From positions 896,033 through 960,032 of the forward strand of contig NZ_QNRE01000002.1 in NCBI RefSeq assembly GCF_003315035.1: a stretch of DNA of 64,000 nucleotides. Direction: 5' to 3'. This document shows positions 10,071 to 25,888 of the stretch, piece after piece. A model generated the notes under the pieces. It saw nothing but the letters and a program-made list of their open reading frames with translations, had not been told where the DNA came from and ran no database searches. Position 1 is the stretch's first letter. Every line of letters starts with the position of its first letter. This DNA is from Nocardia puris. GTDB lineage: Bacteria; Actinomycetota; Actinomycetes; Mycobacteriales; Mycobacteriaceae. Both the position numbers and the translations under genes were made by a program.

Positions 10071-10898
10071 GTGGGTACGCGTGACATGTACGGCGGTGAC
10101 ATCTACTCCGGGCACGCCCGGTCGCGGAAACGGGTGGTGCCGACCGTGGCGGCCGACCGCGATCTCGTCGTGGAGGACGCCGCGACCGGATTCTGCGGCG
10201 CCGTGGTGGGTTTCGACCGCAGCTACGACGGCGACTTCGTGAAACTCGAGGACGGGCGCGGCGCGGTGCGGCTGTTCGCGCTGCGCGAGGCGGCGTTCCT
10301 CATCGACGGCGAACCGGTCACGCTGGTGCGGCCCGCCGTCGGCGCCCCGAAGCAGCCCGTGCGCTCGGCCTCGGGGTCCACGCGGGTGGAGGGACTGCGG
10401 GCGCGCGTCGCCAAGGCCAGCCGGATCTGGGTGGAGGGCGTGCACGACGCCGCGCTCGTCGAACGGGTGTGGGGCCACGATCTGCGCGTGGAGGGCGTGG
10501 TGGTGGAACACCTCGAGGGCCTCGACAATCTCGCCGCCCGGCTCACCGACTTCGCGCCCGGCCCCGGCAGGCGGGTGGGCGTGCTGGTGGACCACCTGGT
10601 GACCGGGTCGAAGGAAACCCAGCTCACCACCGGGCTCGGGCCGCACGTGCTGGTCACCGGTCACCCCTACGTCGACGTGTGGCAGGCGGTGCGCCCGGCC
10701 GCGCTCGGCATCGACACCTGGCCCACCGTGCCGCGCGGCGAGGACTGGAAGACCGGCGTGTGCCGCAGGCTCGGCTGGGGCACGCCGCAGGACGGCTGGC
10801 GGCGGGTGTACGACGCGGTGGGCTCGTTCCGGGACCTGGAGTCGCCGCTGATCGGCGCCGTCGAGCGGCTCATCGACTTCGTCACCGAACCGGAGTAG
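10071..10898 (+). CDS. DUF3097 family protein
   Basis: A 275-residue protein starting at GTG 10071 (MGTRDMYGGDIYSGHAR). It matches the actinobacterial DUF3097 family by length and by segments such as VEGVHDAALVERVWGHDLR and GVLVDHLVTGSKETQ, the latter recalling a TOPRIM-like core. It has no membrane segment or signal peptide. Function is unknown. It is divergent from the NfeD-SPFH operon and followed after 46 bp by another plus-strand gene, so the two may be cotranscribed. Confidence 0.8.
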   Translation: MGTRDMYGGDIYSGHARSRKRVVPTVAADRDLVVEDAATGFCGAVVGFDRSYDGDFVKLEDGRGAVRLFALREAAFLIDGEPVTLVRPAVGAPKQPVRSASGSTRVEGLRARVAKASRIWVEGVHDAALVERVWGHDLRVEGVVVEHLEGLDNLAARLTDFAPGPGRRVGVLVDHLVTGSKETQLTTGLGPHVLVTGHPYVDVWQAVRPAALGIDTWPTVPRGEDWKTGVCRRLGWGTPQDGWRRVYDAVGSFRDLESPLIGAVERLIDFVTEPE

Positions 10899-10944
10899 CC
10901 CACCGGTCCGTGCGCTCGCGCGGATCCCTCTATGCTCGAAGATT

Positions 10945-11760
10945 ATGTGCTCCCCAAGTGCCACGCTGACGGTGTGGGCCGGCTCCTGGCTGGCCGGGAA
11001 CAGCGCGCCCGACGACGTGCTGGAGGCCATGCACGCCTGGGCGCCGAGGCACACCATCGCCGCCGGTGATCCGGTCACCGGCGGGCGCACCGACCTGCCG
11101 TGGTCCTCGCGCGCGAACCTGCCCGGGAGCGGAGTCATGCCGCTGCTCAAGGTGATTCGCGAAGCGATGGCGCGGCCGGGGGCGCAGTTGCGGCTCGTGC
11201 TCCCGGTGCCGGGCGACGTGCGCGGGCTGCCGGTGGGCACGGTGTTCGCCGCCGACGCGGTGGAGGCGGGCGAGGGTCTGCTCATCGGGGTGCCCGGCGG
11301 CGAAGGGACCGGCCTGATACCGCATCTCGCCGAGGACGACGCGCTGCAGTGGACCGTGTACAGCGTGCCGATGCCGCTCGCCGCCGGGCCCGACATGTCG
11401 CTGGGCGAAGCCGAATACACGATGCGCGAGGCCGTGCGCGACGCCGCCGACGCGCTCATGAAACTGCACACCACCGCCGTCGGCGTCACCGACTCCGATC
11501 CGCGCGAACTCATCGAGGCCGAACTGGCCGACTACTCACGCCACGACTACCCCGAGTCGATCCCGTTGCGCGCCAGGCGAATTCTCGACACCGCCGACCA
11601 CGTGGCCGCGATTCTCACGGTGGCGCAACGGGAACCGGCCTCCTCCCCCACCTCCGCCACCGCCATCGGCGCCCACGAAAGCCTGCTCCGCCCCCTCTGG
11701 GACGCCATCCGCGCCGCCCGCCTCGTCGCCATCCACACCGCCGCCCGCGGGCCCGCCTGA
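10945..11760 (+). CDS. Conserved mycobacterial-type hypothetical protein (Rv1486c position)
   Basis: A 271-residue soluble protein starting at ATG 10945. It has an N-terminal alpha/beta region beginning TVWAGSWLAGNSAPDD, a central part rich in glycine and hydrophobic strands (LLIGVPGGEGTGLIPH), and a helical C-terminus. I recognise no catalytic motif. It lies on the strand opposite hemH-inhA-fabG1, as Rv1486c does in M. tuberculosis, and this is the main basis for orthology. Function is unknown. Confidence 0.7.
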   Translation: MCSPSATLTVWAGSWLAGNSAPDDVLEAMHAWAPRHTIAAGDPVTGGRTDLPWSSRANLPGSGVMPLLKVIREAMARPGAQLRLVLPVPGDVRGLPVGTVFAADAVEAGEGLLIGVPGGEGTGLIPHLAEDDALQWTVYSVPMPLAAGPDMSLGEAEYTMREAVRDAADALMKLHTTAVGVTDSDPRELIEAELADYSRHDYPESIPLRARRILDTADHVAAILTVAQREPASSPTSATAIGAHESLLRPLWDAIRAARLVAIHTAARGPA

Positions 11761-11943
11761 CTCGCCCAGCGGCCGCCAGTCCCTGCACCGCGCGCGGATC
11801 GAACCCCTCGAACCCAGGGCGGGAACCCTCCGGATCGGTGGAACCTCGAGACGAGGCGTGCTCACCCGGCGGGCACCACCGGCGAGTAACGCCAACCACG
11901 CACCCGTATCCGGCACGGCCGACACGGAGATGTCCCGGTGACG

Positions 11944-11971
11944 CGGCGTGCGCCGAAAGCGGCGCACGCCG
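11944..11971. terminator. 12-bp perfect hairpin between converging genes
   Basis: CGGCGTGCGCCG, loop AAAG, then CGGCGCACGCCG: a perfect 12-bp stem midway between the converging 10945 gene and the ABC permease gene. It probably serves both strands. The rest of the 319-bp gap (11761-12079) holds no gene that I can support. Confidence 0.65.
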
Positions 11972-12079
11972 GTGACGGGTGGCGCTCAGCGCACAGCCTG
12001 CCGCCCCGGCGAACGGGAGCCGGTGCGCAGGATGCATGCGGGCGACGATCCAACAGGCGCGGCACCACCGGGAGCGCGG

Positions 12080-13282
12080 TCAACCCCGCAGGGCCTGCTT
12101 CCAGGGGACGCGAGAGCCGGTGTGCAGGACGCTGCGGGAGTAGATGCGGGCGGCGAGCCAGGCGACGGCGGCGCAGGCGGCGACCATGAGGGCGAGGGAG
12201 CCCGCGATCTCCCAGGGGGCGACGTCGCCGGCGGCGGTGCGGACGGGCATGACGAACGCGGAGAACGGGGGGATCCAGGCGGCGATCACGCTGAGCGGGT
12301 TGTCGGGGCTGCCGATGGCGAAGATGCTCACGAAGTAGCAGACCATGACGATCAGCATCACCGGGGTGGTGACGCCCTGGACCTCCTCCTGGCGCGACAC
12401 CAGCGCACCGGCCGCCGCGTACACGAGCGCGAACAGCAGATAGCCGAGCACGAACCACACCAGCGCGCCCGCGATGACCACCGCGGCCGTCCCGCTGAGC
12501 GTGATCAACCCCGCCGCGCTGCCCGCCGCGGCGCCCACCACGCTGAGCACCACCACCTGGATGAGCGCCGCCGCGCCGATGCCGAGCACCTTGCCCCACA
12601 GCAACTGCAGCGGGCGCGCCGTGGAGAGCAGCAGCTCCACCACGCGGTTGGACTTCTCCTCCACCACGCCCATCGCCACGTACACGCCGAAGCCGAGGAC
12701 GGAGATCAGCAACAGGATCAGCACGAACCACGCCATGCCGACCTTCTCGCCGCGCTGCGGATCCACCGGCTCCGCGGCCTCCACGGTGACGGTCGCGCCC
12801 GTCATCGCCGCCGCGACGGCCGCACTGTCGGCCCCCCTCGCGGCGAGCGCGCGCTCCAGCGCCACCCCGCGCACCACGCCGGTCAGCACCGACCCCAGGG
12901 CCGGGTCCAGGTCGTCCTCCACCACCGCGACCACGCCGTCCCCGTCACCCGGCAGCAGCGCCGCGTCGGCGTCGCCGTCGGTGACGCGGGCGCGGGCCTC
13001 CTCGGCGGTGAGCCCGTCGGTGACGGTCAGCTCGAGACCGGCCGCCTTCCCGGCCCCGGCCAACGGCGTCACCACGGCCGCGTCCACACCGGCGGCCGCC
13101 ACGTCGAACGCGGGCTGGCCGTCGTCGCGGAGGAACAGCGAGTAGATCACCGCGGCGGCCACGATGCCGACGGCGGTGATCGCGAGGCCGAGGCGGAACG
13201 CCTTGGTGCGGGTCTGGGCGAGCAGTTCGCGGCGCGCGATGAGGCGCACGGCGCGCAGCCACGCGGTGTCCGGGGCCGTCAC
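12080..13282 (-). CDS. ABC exporter permease, NatB/YhaP type
   Basis: A 400-residue membrane subunit starting at GTG 13282, overlapping the ATPase stop by four bases (GTGA). It has one N-terminal helix (LGLAITAVGIVAAAVIYSLF), a large extracytoplasmic domain (~45-175) and a C-terminal block of five to six helices containing EEKSNRVVELLLSTARPLQL, a hallmark of the ABC-2 NatB/CcmB-like sodium- or drug-export permeases. It probably works with the preceding ATPase. The substrate cannot be predicted. The pair is an addition between the Rv1486c-like gene and hemH compared with the M. tuberculosis order. Confidence 0.85.
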   Translation of the reverse strand: MTAPDTAWLRAVRLIARRELLAQTRTKAFRLGLAITAVGIVAAAVIYSLFLRDDGQPAFDVAAAGVDAAVVTPLAGAGKAAGLELTVTDGLTAEEARARVTDGDADAALLPGDGDGVVAVVEDDLDPALGSVLTGVVRGVALERALAARGADSAAVAAAMTGATVTVEAAEPVDPQRGEKVGMAWFVLILLLISVLGFGVYVAMGVVEEKSNRVVELLLSTARPLQLLWGKVLGIGAAALIQVVVLSVVGAAAGSAAGLITLSGTAAVVIAGALVWFVLGYLLFALVYAAAGALVSRQEEVQGVTTPVMLIVMVCYFVSIFAIGSPDNPLSVIAAWIPPFSAFVMPVRTAAGDVAPWEIAGSLALMVAACAAVAWLAARIYSRSVLHTGSRVPWKQALRG

Positions 13283-14187
13283 GAGGCCACCACCTCCCGG
13301 TAGAGCTCGGTCAGGGTCGGCCGGTGCGAGGCGAAGTGTCGCACCGGGCCCGCGGCCAGCGCGTGCCGCAGCACGGTCTGGTCGTCCACGGCGTCGTCGA
13401 GTTCGAGCACGGTGGCGGGCGGCGCACCGTCGGCCGCCCCGACGTGGCTGAGCACTCGCACGCCGGACAGCCCGCCGGCCCAGGTGGCAGGCGCGTCGGA
13501 CACGGAGACCTCCAGCCTGCGGGCACCGCGCGAACGCAGCTCGGAGACGGTCCCGTCGGCCCGGATGCGGCCGGCGACGATGATGCCGACCCGGTCGCAC
13601 AAGCGCTCGACCAGTTCCAGCTGGTGGCTGGAGAACATCACCGGCACGCCGGCGTCGGCCCGTTCGCGCAGCACCTCGCTCATCATGTCCACGGCCACCG
13701 GGTCGAGCCCGGAGAACGGTTCGTCCAGCACCAGCAGCGCGGGGCGGTGCACCAGCGCGGCGGCGAGCTGCACGCGCTGCTGGTTGCCGAGGCTGAGTTC
13801 TTGCAGCGGCCTGTCGAGTTTGTCGGCGATGCCGAGCCGTTCGGCCCAGCGCCGGATCTCGGCGCGCGCGTCGGCGCGGGTGAGTCCGTGCAATTCGGCC
13901 AGGAACTCGAGCTGTTCGCCGACCTGCATGCGCGGGTAGAGCCCGCGCTCCTCGGGCATGTAGCCGAAGCGCTGGCGGGCGGCGAAATCGACCGGCGCGC
14001 CGTCGAATACGACGGTGCCCGCGTCGGCGGCCAGGACGCCGAGCACGATGCGCATGGTGGTGGACTTGCCCGCGCCGTTGCTGCCGACGAAACCCAGGAT
14101 CTCCCCCGGACCGACCCGCAGGCTCACGTCCTCCAGCGCGACGATCTCACCGAAATACTTACGCAGACCGTGTAATTCGAGCGCCAT
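13279..14187 (-). CDS. ABC transporter ATP-binding protein, NatA type
   Basis: A 302-residue ATPase with Walker A GSNGAGKST (~35), Q-loop YMPEERGLYPRM, signature LSLGNQQR (a variant of LSGGQ), Walker B LLVLDEP and switch histidine SSHQ. The C-terminal ~90 residues form the DUF4162-like domain seen in NatA/YhaQ proteins. First gene of a two-gene exporter operon with the NatB-type permease. The YMPEERGLY segment and LSLGNQQR are typical of NatA-type ATPases. Confidence 0.9.
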   Translation of the reverse strand: MALELHGLRKYFGEIVALEDVSLRVGPGEILGFVGSNGAGKSTTMRIVLGVLAADAGTVVFDGAPVDFAARQRFGYMPEERGLYPRMQVGEQLEFLAELHGLTRADARAEIRRWAERLGIADKLDRPLQELSLGNQQRVQLAAALVHRPALLVLDEPFSGLDPVAVDMMSEVLRERADAGVPVMFSSHQLELVERLCDRVGIIVAGRIRADGTVSELRSRGARRLEVSVSDAPATWAGGLSGVRVLSHVGAADGAPPATVLELDDAVDDQTVLRHALAAGPVRHFASHRPTLTELYREVVAS

Positions 14188-14250
14188 CCCGGCGACCTCC
14201 CCTCCGACTCGATGGTTCCGGCCCGAGAAGCACCCGCACCGGAACAGGAT

Positions 14251-15312
14251 TCAGTTCCCGGCGGGCCTGCCCCGGGGCGGCAGGGCGCAGCAACCGACGG
14301 CGCAGGGCGTGCCGTTGCGCGTGCACCCGTGACCGGGCACGGCCCCGAGTTTGCGCGCGGGCACACCGTCGAGATGTTCGGCGACGAGTTCGGCCACCAT
14401 CCGCGCGAACCGAGGATCGGGGCCGGGTGTCGCGGCCCGCGCGAACGCCACGCCCAGTTCGCCCGCCTTCTCCTTCGCCTCGTTGTCGAGATCCCAGATC
14501 ACTTCGAGGTGATCGGAGACGAATCCGACCGGACACACCACCACGGCGTCCACGCCTTTGGCGGAGAGATCCTCGAGGTGGTCGACGATGTCGGGTTCGA
14601 GCCACGGCACCTGCGGCGACCCCGACCGCGACTGCCACACCAGGTCGTAGTCGCCGAAATCTGTTGCCGCCGCGCACAATCGGGCCGCGTCGGCGACCTG
14701 ACGGCTGTACAGGCGAACGTCGGCGTCGGGCGCGGGGGCCGTGTCGGCCGCCACCGGGATGGAGTGCGCGGTGAACACCAGCCGCGCGCCGTCCCTGCGC
14801 TCGGCGGGCAGTTCCGCCAGCGCCGCGCGGATCGCGTCGGCGAACGCCTCGACCAGCAGCGGGTGGTCGAAGTACTGCCGCAGCTTCACCAGATCGGGCG
14901 CGCCCTCGCCGAATGCCGCACGCGCCCTGGCGATGTCCTCGTTGTACTGCGCGCAGCCGGAGTAGCCACCCCACGCCGAGGTGGTGAAGACCAGCGCCTC
15001 GCGCACACCGTCGGCGGCCATCCGCGCGACGGTCTCCTCCACCATCGGATACCAGTTGCGGTTGCCGAAGTAGACCGGCAGATCCCGTCCCGCGGTGGCG
15101 AATTCGCGCTCCACCGCGGCGATGATGTCGCGGTTGAGCGCGTTGATCGGCGAGACGCCCCCGAAGTGGAAGTAGTGCTCGGCCACTTCCTCGAGCCGTT
15201 CGCGCGGCACCCCGCGCCCGCGAGTCACGTTCTCCAGGAACGGCATCACGTCCTCGGGGCGTTCCGGGCCGCCGAACGACAGCAGCAGCAGCGCATCGAC
15301 GGCCACAGTCAC
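14251..15312 (-). CDS. hemH: Ferrochelatase (coproporphyrin ferrochelatase type)
   Basis: A 353-residue enzyme inserting Fe2+ into coproporphyrin III (protoporphyrin in older annotation) in the last steps of haem synthesis. It contains the family motif VFTAHSIP with the catalytic histidine, and the acidic stretch [19 protein letters not shown] carrying the conserved glutamate. The C-terminal extension has [13 protein letters not shown]; such cysteines bind a [2Fe-2S] cluster in actinobacterial ferrochelatases. It lies 16 bp downstream of inhA, as hemZ does in mycobacteria. Confidence 0.94.
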   Translation of the reverse strand: MTVAVDALLLLSFGGPERPEDVMPFLENVTRGRGVPRERLEEVAEHYFHFGGVSPINALNRDIIAAVEREFATAGRDLPVYFGNRNWYPMVEETVARMAADGVREALVFTTSAWGGYSGCAQYNEDIARARAAFGEGAPDLVKLRQYFDHPLLVEAFADAIRAALAELPAERRDGARLVFTAHSIPVAADTAPAPDADVRLYSRQVADAARLCAAATDFGDYDLVWQSRSGSPQVPWLEPDIVDHLEDLSAKGVDAVVVCPVGFVSDHLEVIWDLDNEAKEKAGELGVAFARAATPGPDPRFARMVAELVAEHLDGVPARKLGAVPGHGCTRNGTPCAVGCCALPPRGRPAGN

Positions 15313-15328
15313 CTCCTCGGGAGCGATA

Positions 15329-16165
15329 TCAGTGGACGAAGCCGTTTTCCGGGAACCAGGTGTTGTGGCTGGCGCCGCCGTCCACGTAGATGATGGAGCC
15401 GGTGGTGGCGGGCAGCCAGTCCGAGAGCAGCGCCACGATCGACTTCGCCACGGCGGTCGGATCGTCGACGTCCCAACCGATGGGCGAGGCGCCGTCCCAG
15501 TAGACGTTGAGCTGGTTCAGCTTCGCGGCGTCGTCGGTGGCGGTGCCGGCGATCGCCTTGGCGGCCAGCGTCTTGATGGGGCCCGCCGCGATGAGGTTGG
15601 AGCGCACCCGCTTGGCCTCGCCCACCTCGCGCGCGACGTAGCGGTTGACCGACTCCAGCGCCGCCTTCGCCACACCCATCCAGTTGTAGAACGGCATCGC
15701 GGTGCGCGGGTCGAAGTCCATGCCCACCAGCGAACCGCCCTCGTTCAGCACGGGCAGCACGGCGCGGGCCAGCGAGGCGTAGCTCCAGGCGGAGATCTCG
15801 AAAGCCTTGGCGGCGTCGGGGCCGGGGCCCTCGAGGAACGGCTTGGCGTCGGGACCCATCAGGGTGCGGGGCGCGAACGCGATGGAGTGCAGCACGCCGT
15901 CGATGCCCTCGGGCGCCAGCTCGCGCACCTTGTCCGCGAGTGCGGCCAGATCCTCTTCGCTGGTGACATCGAGCCCGATGGCGGGCGGGATCTCCTGCGG
16001 CAGGCGCTTGGCGATCCGGTCGATCAGCCGCAGCCGCTCCGGGATACCGGTGATGAGCACCTTGGCACCCTGCTCCTGCGCCACCCGCGCCGCGTGGAAC
16101 GCGATGGAGGAGTCGGTGATGATGCCGGTGATGAGGATGGTCTTGCCTTCGAGCAATCCGCCCAT
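15329..16165 (-). CDS. inhA: NADH-dependent enoyl-ACP reductase InhA
   Basis: A 278-residue FAS-II enzyme that reduces trans-2-enoyl-ACP during mycolic acid elongation; target of the isoniazid-NAD adduct in mycobacteria. The nucleotide-binding segment begins [20 protein letters not shown]. The Ser of HSIAFAP (mycobacterial Ser94 region), the catalytic Tyr-Lys of [14 protein letters not shown] and the C-terminal tail NTWFPENGF are all present. It is the middle gene of fabG1-inhA-hemH. Its presence is strong evidence for a mycolate-producing host. Confidence 0.96.
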   Translation of the reverse strand: MGGLLEGKTILITGIITDSSIAFHAARVAQEQGAKVLITGIPERLRLIDRIAKRLPQEIPPAIGLDVTSEEDLAALADKVRELAPEGIDGVLHSIAFAPRTLMGPDAKPFLEGPGPDAAKAFEISAWSYASLARAVLPVLNEGGSLVGMDFDPRTAMPFYNWMGVAKAALESVNRYVAREVGEAKRVRSNLIAAGPIKTLAAKAIAGTATDDAAKLNQLNVYWDGASPIGWDVDDPTAVAKSIVALLSDWLPATTGSIIYVDGGASHNTWFPENGFVH

Positions 16166-16212
16166 GAGTTTCTCGGTTCTCCTGAAAGTCGTGAGTGCAG
16201 GTGACGGCGGGA

Positions 16213-18007
<1,795 letters not shown>

Positions 18008-18011
<4 letters not shown>

Positions 18012-18999
18012 TGGCGAGGCACCCGCCCGCTCGGGGCGCCGAAGCTGTGGCGCCGGGTGGACACGAACCGGACCACGTCGGCGATCCAGTCCCGATCGGT
18101 CCGCAACGACAGCACCGGCGCGCCGCAGCCGCGCAGCGCCTGCTCGACCTGCGCGCGGTGCTCGCGCGCGGCGGCGGCGAAATCGGCGCGCAGCGTGGGC
18201 GTCACGCTGAACTCGCGGGTGCGGCCGCTCTCCGGATCGTGCAGCACGACGTCGCCGACGTCGGGCAGTTCCAGGTCGCGGGGATCGAGGACCTCGACGG
18301 CCAGCAGATCGTGACGCGCGGAGATCGCGCGCAGCGAACGCTGCCAGTCGATGTCGCCGAGGAAGTCGCTGATGATCACGGCGAGACCGCGTTTGCGCTG
18401 CGGTCGGCGCAGCGATTCGATCGCCGAGCGCAGATCGCCACGCACGCCGTCGCGGGCGTGCGGGGTGGTCGCGATGCCGCGCAGCAGGGTCTGCGCGTGA
18501 ATCCGCCCGCTGCGCGCGGGAATTCGGACCAGCTGCTCGCCGGTGGCGACGACGGCGCCGATGCGGTTGCCGCCGCCGCTGGTGAGATGGGTGACGGCCG
18601 CGGCGGCCGCGATGGCCAGATCGCGCTTCTGGCACGCGGCGGTGCCGAAGTCGAGGCTGGCCGACAGGTCGACCACCATCCACGTCTCCAGCTCGCGGTC
18701 GGCGATCATCTGCCGCACGTGCGGATGGGTGGTGCGGGCGGTCACCGACCAGTCCATCTGGCGCACGTCGTCGCCGGGCTGGTACATCCGCGACTCGCCC
18801 GGCTCGGAGCCGGGGCCGGGGATCAGGCCCAGGTGGTCGCCGTGCAGCACGCCGTCCAGGCGCCTGCGGACGGTGAGTTCGAGGGTCTTCAGCGCCGCCG
18901 ACAGCCGCGGATCGGTCAGCTCGCCCGCGCGGAACGAGGGCGGTGCGTGCGATGTCCTGCTGTTCACTCGGGGAACCTCGGGCCCTGCCGACGCGGAGG

Positions 19000-19003
<4 letters not shown>
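18008..19003 (-). CDS. DUF58 protein (Rv1480)
   Basis: 331 residues starting at GTG 19003, which overlaps the moxR stop (GTGA). It has the family signature RMYQPGDDVRQMDWSVTART (DUF58), followed by a VWA-like region VVDLSASLDFG with the DxSxS pattern. It has no membrane helix, unlike longer DUF58 proteins. It is the middle gene between MoxR and the VWA protein and is probably their cytoplasmic partner. The four-base overlaps on both sides indicate strict coupling. Confidence 0.9.
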
Positions 19004-20190
<1,187 letters not shown>

Positions 20191-20385
20191 CCCCGCTTTC
20201 GCCTCGGTATCGGTCGTGCTGGCCCCAACTATTCCAGGTAATCGCGCGGGATGCCGCAACCGGCTCCGGTATCAGCGCAATTCGCGCGTTCGGACGGGCG
20301 CGCGGGGCGACACGCCGACGTCCGCGACGACGCGGGGGCGTGTCCTTTCGACGTCCGATTCGCCCGGATCGTTCGGTGTCCCGGT

Positions 20386-21801
20386 TCAGGACACGATGCG
20401 CACGGCGTAGGGCATGATGCCGCTCTCGCGGACCGGCGACACCTTCACCACGTCACCGGACTGCGGGGCCTCCACCATCTTCCCGTTGCCCAGGTACAGC
20501 GCCACGTGCTGGCTACCGCCCGGCCCCCAGAACAGCATGTCGCCGCGCATCCGCTCGCCCACCGGCACGCGGGTGCCCGCGTTGTACTGGTAGCCGCTGT
20601 AGTGCGGGAGCGAGACGCCGATGCCCGCGAACGCGTACAGCATCAGGCCGGAGCAGTCGAAGCCGATCTTGTTGTAGTCGCCGTGGCTGTCGGCCACGCC
20701 GCCGTCGCGGATGCCGAGGGTGGGACCGTCCTCGTCACCGCCGCCCCACGCGTACTGCACACCCAGTTGCGACATGGCGCGGTCCACCACGATCTCCACC
20801 GCCTCCGAACCGCGCACCGACGGCACGTCCGTCTTGGGTGTGCTGCGCGTGGGCGGGGGTGCGTCCTCGAGCTGGGTGTGCGGCCGTTTCCCGTTGCCCG
20901 CCTGGGCCGCTCGATCGCGCGCGGCCTGGTCGGCGGCGGCGCGGGCGGCGGCCGCCGCGGCGGCGGCCTGGATCGCGGCCTCCTCGGCGCGGCGCTGCTG
21001 ATCCCACGACTGGTACGCCTCGCGCTGGCTCTGCAATCCGGCCACGTTCGCGCGAGCGGCGTCCAGCCGGCTCTGCGCGGCATCGCGTTCGCGCAGCAGG
21101 CTGTCGCGCTGCGCGGTCTGGCGGTCCACCTCGGCCTTGGCCTGCGCGACGGCGTGCTCGGCGTCGTCCTTCTTCTGCTGGGCCACCGCCGCGGCCGCGT
21201 CGGCCTGCGCCTTGGCCTGGCGCGCAGTCGAATTGCGGTTGCCCTGCTCGATCTGGGCGCGGCGCAGCGCGTCGAGCACCTGCCGCTGGTTCTTGGACAC
21301 CAGCCCGAGCACCTGGGAGCGGTCGATGGCCGCGCCCGGTGTGGACGCGGCGAGGTAGGTGACCATGGAGCCCACGCCGGGACGGGTGTAGGCCTGGGTG
21401 GCGAAGTCGTCGAATTCATGCCGGGCGCGAACGACTTCGTCGCCGGCGACGGCCAGATCCCGCTCGGTGCTCGTGACCACGGCGGCCGCCGCGTCGACGG
21501 CGTCGCGGGCGTTCTGCAGGTCGACCAGCGCCCGGTTGACCTCCTCGCGCTTGATCGCGAGCGCGCCGTCGAGTTCCTGGAGTTGCTGGTTCACCGAGCC
21601 GACCTGGTTGATGAGCGCGCCCACCTCGCCGATGCCCGCGTCGACGCGCGCGCCCGCGTCGGCGATCTCCCCGTCGCTGGGGTTGGGGGGCGGGGGCGGC
21701 ACCGAGGCGGTGGGACCGGCGGTGACGACCACCGCGACACACACCAGCAAACCCAGAGCGACCGATAGCCCGCGCCGCCCGATCCGGCCTGTTCCGCGCA
21801 T
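20386..21801 (-). CDS. RipA-like NlpC/P60 peptidoglycan endopeptidase
   Basis: A secreted cell-wall hydrolase of about 471 residues (start ATG 21801). It has a signal peptide (residues ~1-33, GLSVALGLLVCVAVVVTAG), a long coiled-coil region (~50-310) rich in Ala/Gln/Glu that masks the active site in RipA, an Ala/Pro linker, and a C-terminal NlpC/P60 domain (~350-471). The catalytic Cys is in FDCSGL, the His in SQHVALYLG, with a following Glu in MVEAPQ. It cleaves D-Glu-mDAP stem bonds during daughter-cell separation. Only one such gene is present, against the ripA-ripB tandem of M. tuberculosis. Confidence 0.9.
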   Translation of the reverse strand: MRGTGRIGRRGLSVALGLLVCVAVVVTAGPTASVPPPPPNPSDGEIADAGARVDAGIGEVGALINQVGSVNQQLQELDGALAIKREEVNRALVDLQNARDAVDAAAAVVTSTERDLAVAGDEVVRARHEFDDFATQAYTRPGVGSMVTYLAASTPGAAIDRSQVLGLVSKNQRQVLDALRRAQIEQGNRNSTARQAKAQADAAAAVAQQKKDDAEHAVAQAKAEVDRQTAQRDSLLRERDAAQSRLDAARANVAGLQSQREAYQSWDQQRRAEEAAIQAAAAAAAARAAADQAARDRAAQAGNGKRPHTQLEDAPPPTRSTPKTDVPSVRGSEAVEIVVDRAMSQLGVQYAWGGGDEDGPTLGIRDGGVADSHGDYNKIGFDCSGLMLYAFAGIGVSLPHYSGYQYNAGTRVPVGERMRGDMLFWGPGGSQHVALYLGNGKMVEAPQSGDVVKVSPVRESGIMPYAVRIVS

Positions 21802-22066
21802 CGCACCTCCAAGGACCCGAGTCCGGCTTCGCCTCACGAGCCCCGACCGCACCATCGAGCTCAGTGGTGGGCGGATAGCCCTCGACAACACTTGTTCCCC
21901 ATCGGTAACCACTCGAACCGTACGACACTTCTGTCACCAAGAAAACTCCAGCAACAGAATCACACACGCGTAATTCCGCGCATTGCCGGGAATTAGCCAG
22001 ATGCGCGCAGGGGATTCGGGGTTAAAACAAACCGACCGTTAGGAAAAGTGGCGAAGAGGAGACCGA

Positions 22067-22633
22067 TTACCGGTCGACGGGGTGATTCTCGCTCGGCGGC
22101 GCGGCGTCCGACTCGGCCTTGGCGCGGCGCACCTTGACCCAGTAGAGCCCGCCCACGGCCAGCGCGGTGCCCGCCAGCAACACCGAGGTGATCGCGGTCC
22201 AGGACACCATGTCCGACTCCTCGAGGCGGTCCACGAAGATCCGCGCGGCCGCCACCGAATCGCCCTGCTTGCTCTTGGCCGCGTCCTCGGCCCACTCGAG
22301 CTTCACCCGGCTGATGGTGTCGCTGTGCGTGCCCACCCAATCGTCGCTGAAGACCACCACGGTCCCGGGTTCGGATTTGCCGATCTCGATGGCCAGGTCC
22401 CGTAGATTGGAATCGTGTCCTGGATTCCCGGGGATCACCACGATGGTCAGCTCGAGCCCGTCGGCCCGCGCCTCGGTCACTATCGCCTCGAGCCCGGCCC
22501 GGTCCCTGCCCTCCGGTGCGGCGACGTTGGTCTGCGCGACCTCGGCCTTGATCGTCGACAGCGTGTCCGCGTCGATCGTCGGCGGCAGCTCCGCGCGCTG
22601 GGGAGTGAAAACCGAGGTGTACGTGGGCGCCAT
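22067..22633 (-). CDS. Rv1476-like membrane protein (DUF6676 type)
   Basis: A 188-residue protein starting at ATG 22633 (MAPTYTSVFTPQ), with GGATGGAAG upstream; an ATG twelve codons earlier (22669) lacks a site. It has an N-terminal alpha/beta domain (residues ~20-120, with ELTIVVIPGNPGHDSNLRD) followed by a helical stretch and one transmembrane helix (AITSVLLAGTALAVGGLYW) with a basic, then hydrophilic tail. It sits between ripA-like and acn, as Rv1476 does. No known enzymatic function. Confidence 0.75.
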   Translation of the reverse strand: MAPTYTSVFTPQRAELPPTIDADTLSTIKAEVAQTNVAAPEGRDRAGLEAIVTEARADGLELTIVVIPGNPGHDSNLRDLAIEIGKSEPGTVVVFSDDWVGTHSDTISRVKLEWAEDAAKSKQGDSVAAARIFVDRLEESDMVSWTAITSVLLAGTALAVGGLYWVKVRRAKAESDAAPPSENHPVDR

Positions 22634-22686
22634 CTTCCATCCGGTCTGTCGAGCCGCGTCGGCGGACATTCAACACTGCAGGGTGA

Positions 22687-25731
<3,045 letters not shown>

Positions 25732-25736
25732 CGTGT

Positions 25737-25762
25737 CCCGGTTCCCGTGCGCGGGAACCGGG
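25737..25762. terminator. Hairpin terminator after acnA
   Basis: CCCGGTTCCCG, loop TGCG, CGGGAACCGGG: a perfect 11-bp stem starting 6 bp after the acnA stop. It has no T-tract. Confidence 0.65.
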
Positions 25763-25808
25763 TCCGTCGCGGAGCATGTGGTCGGCCGCGCGTGGCCGAT
25801 CGTCCGAG

Positions 25809-25843
25809 GGTCCGCGCACCGCACGTTTCGCGGTGCGCGGACC
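25809..25843. promoter_or_regulatory. Second strong hairpin in the acnA-acnR gap
   Basis: GGTCCGCGCACCGC, loop ACGTTTC, GCGGTGCGCGGACC: a perfect 14-bp stem ending 45 bp before the acnR start. It may be a second terminator, a processing site or a regulator-binding palindrome controlling how much acnR is read from the acnA transcript. It does not resemble any riboswitch known to me. Confidence 0.5.
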
Positions 25844-25888
25844 TGTCCGCATTGCCCGTTTCGCCCTCGCCGAGGAGCCTCAGCCCCC

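Noticed and set aside
21802..22066. Possible c-di-AMP (ydaO-type) riboswitch before the RipA-like gene
   Set aside because: Such elements precede related hydrolases in some actinobacteria, but the conserved core sequences are not seen here.
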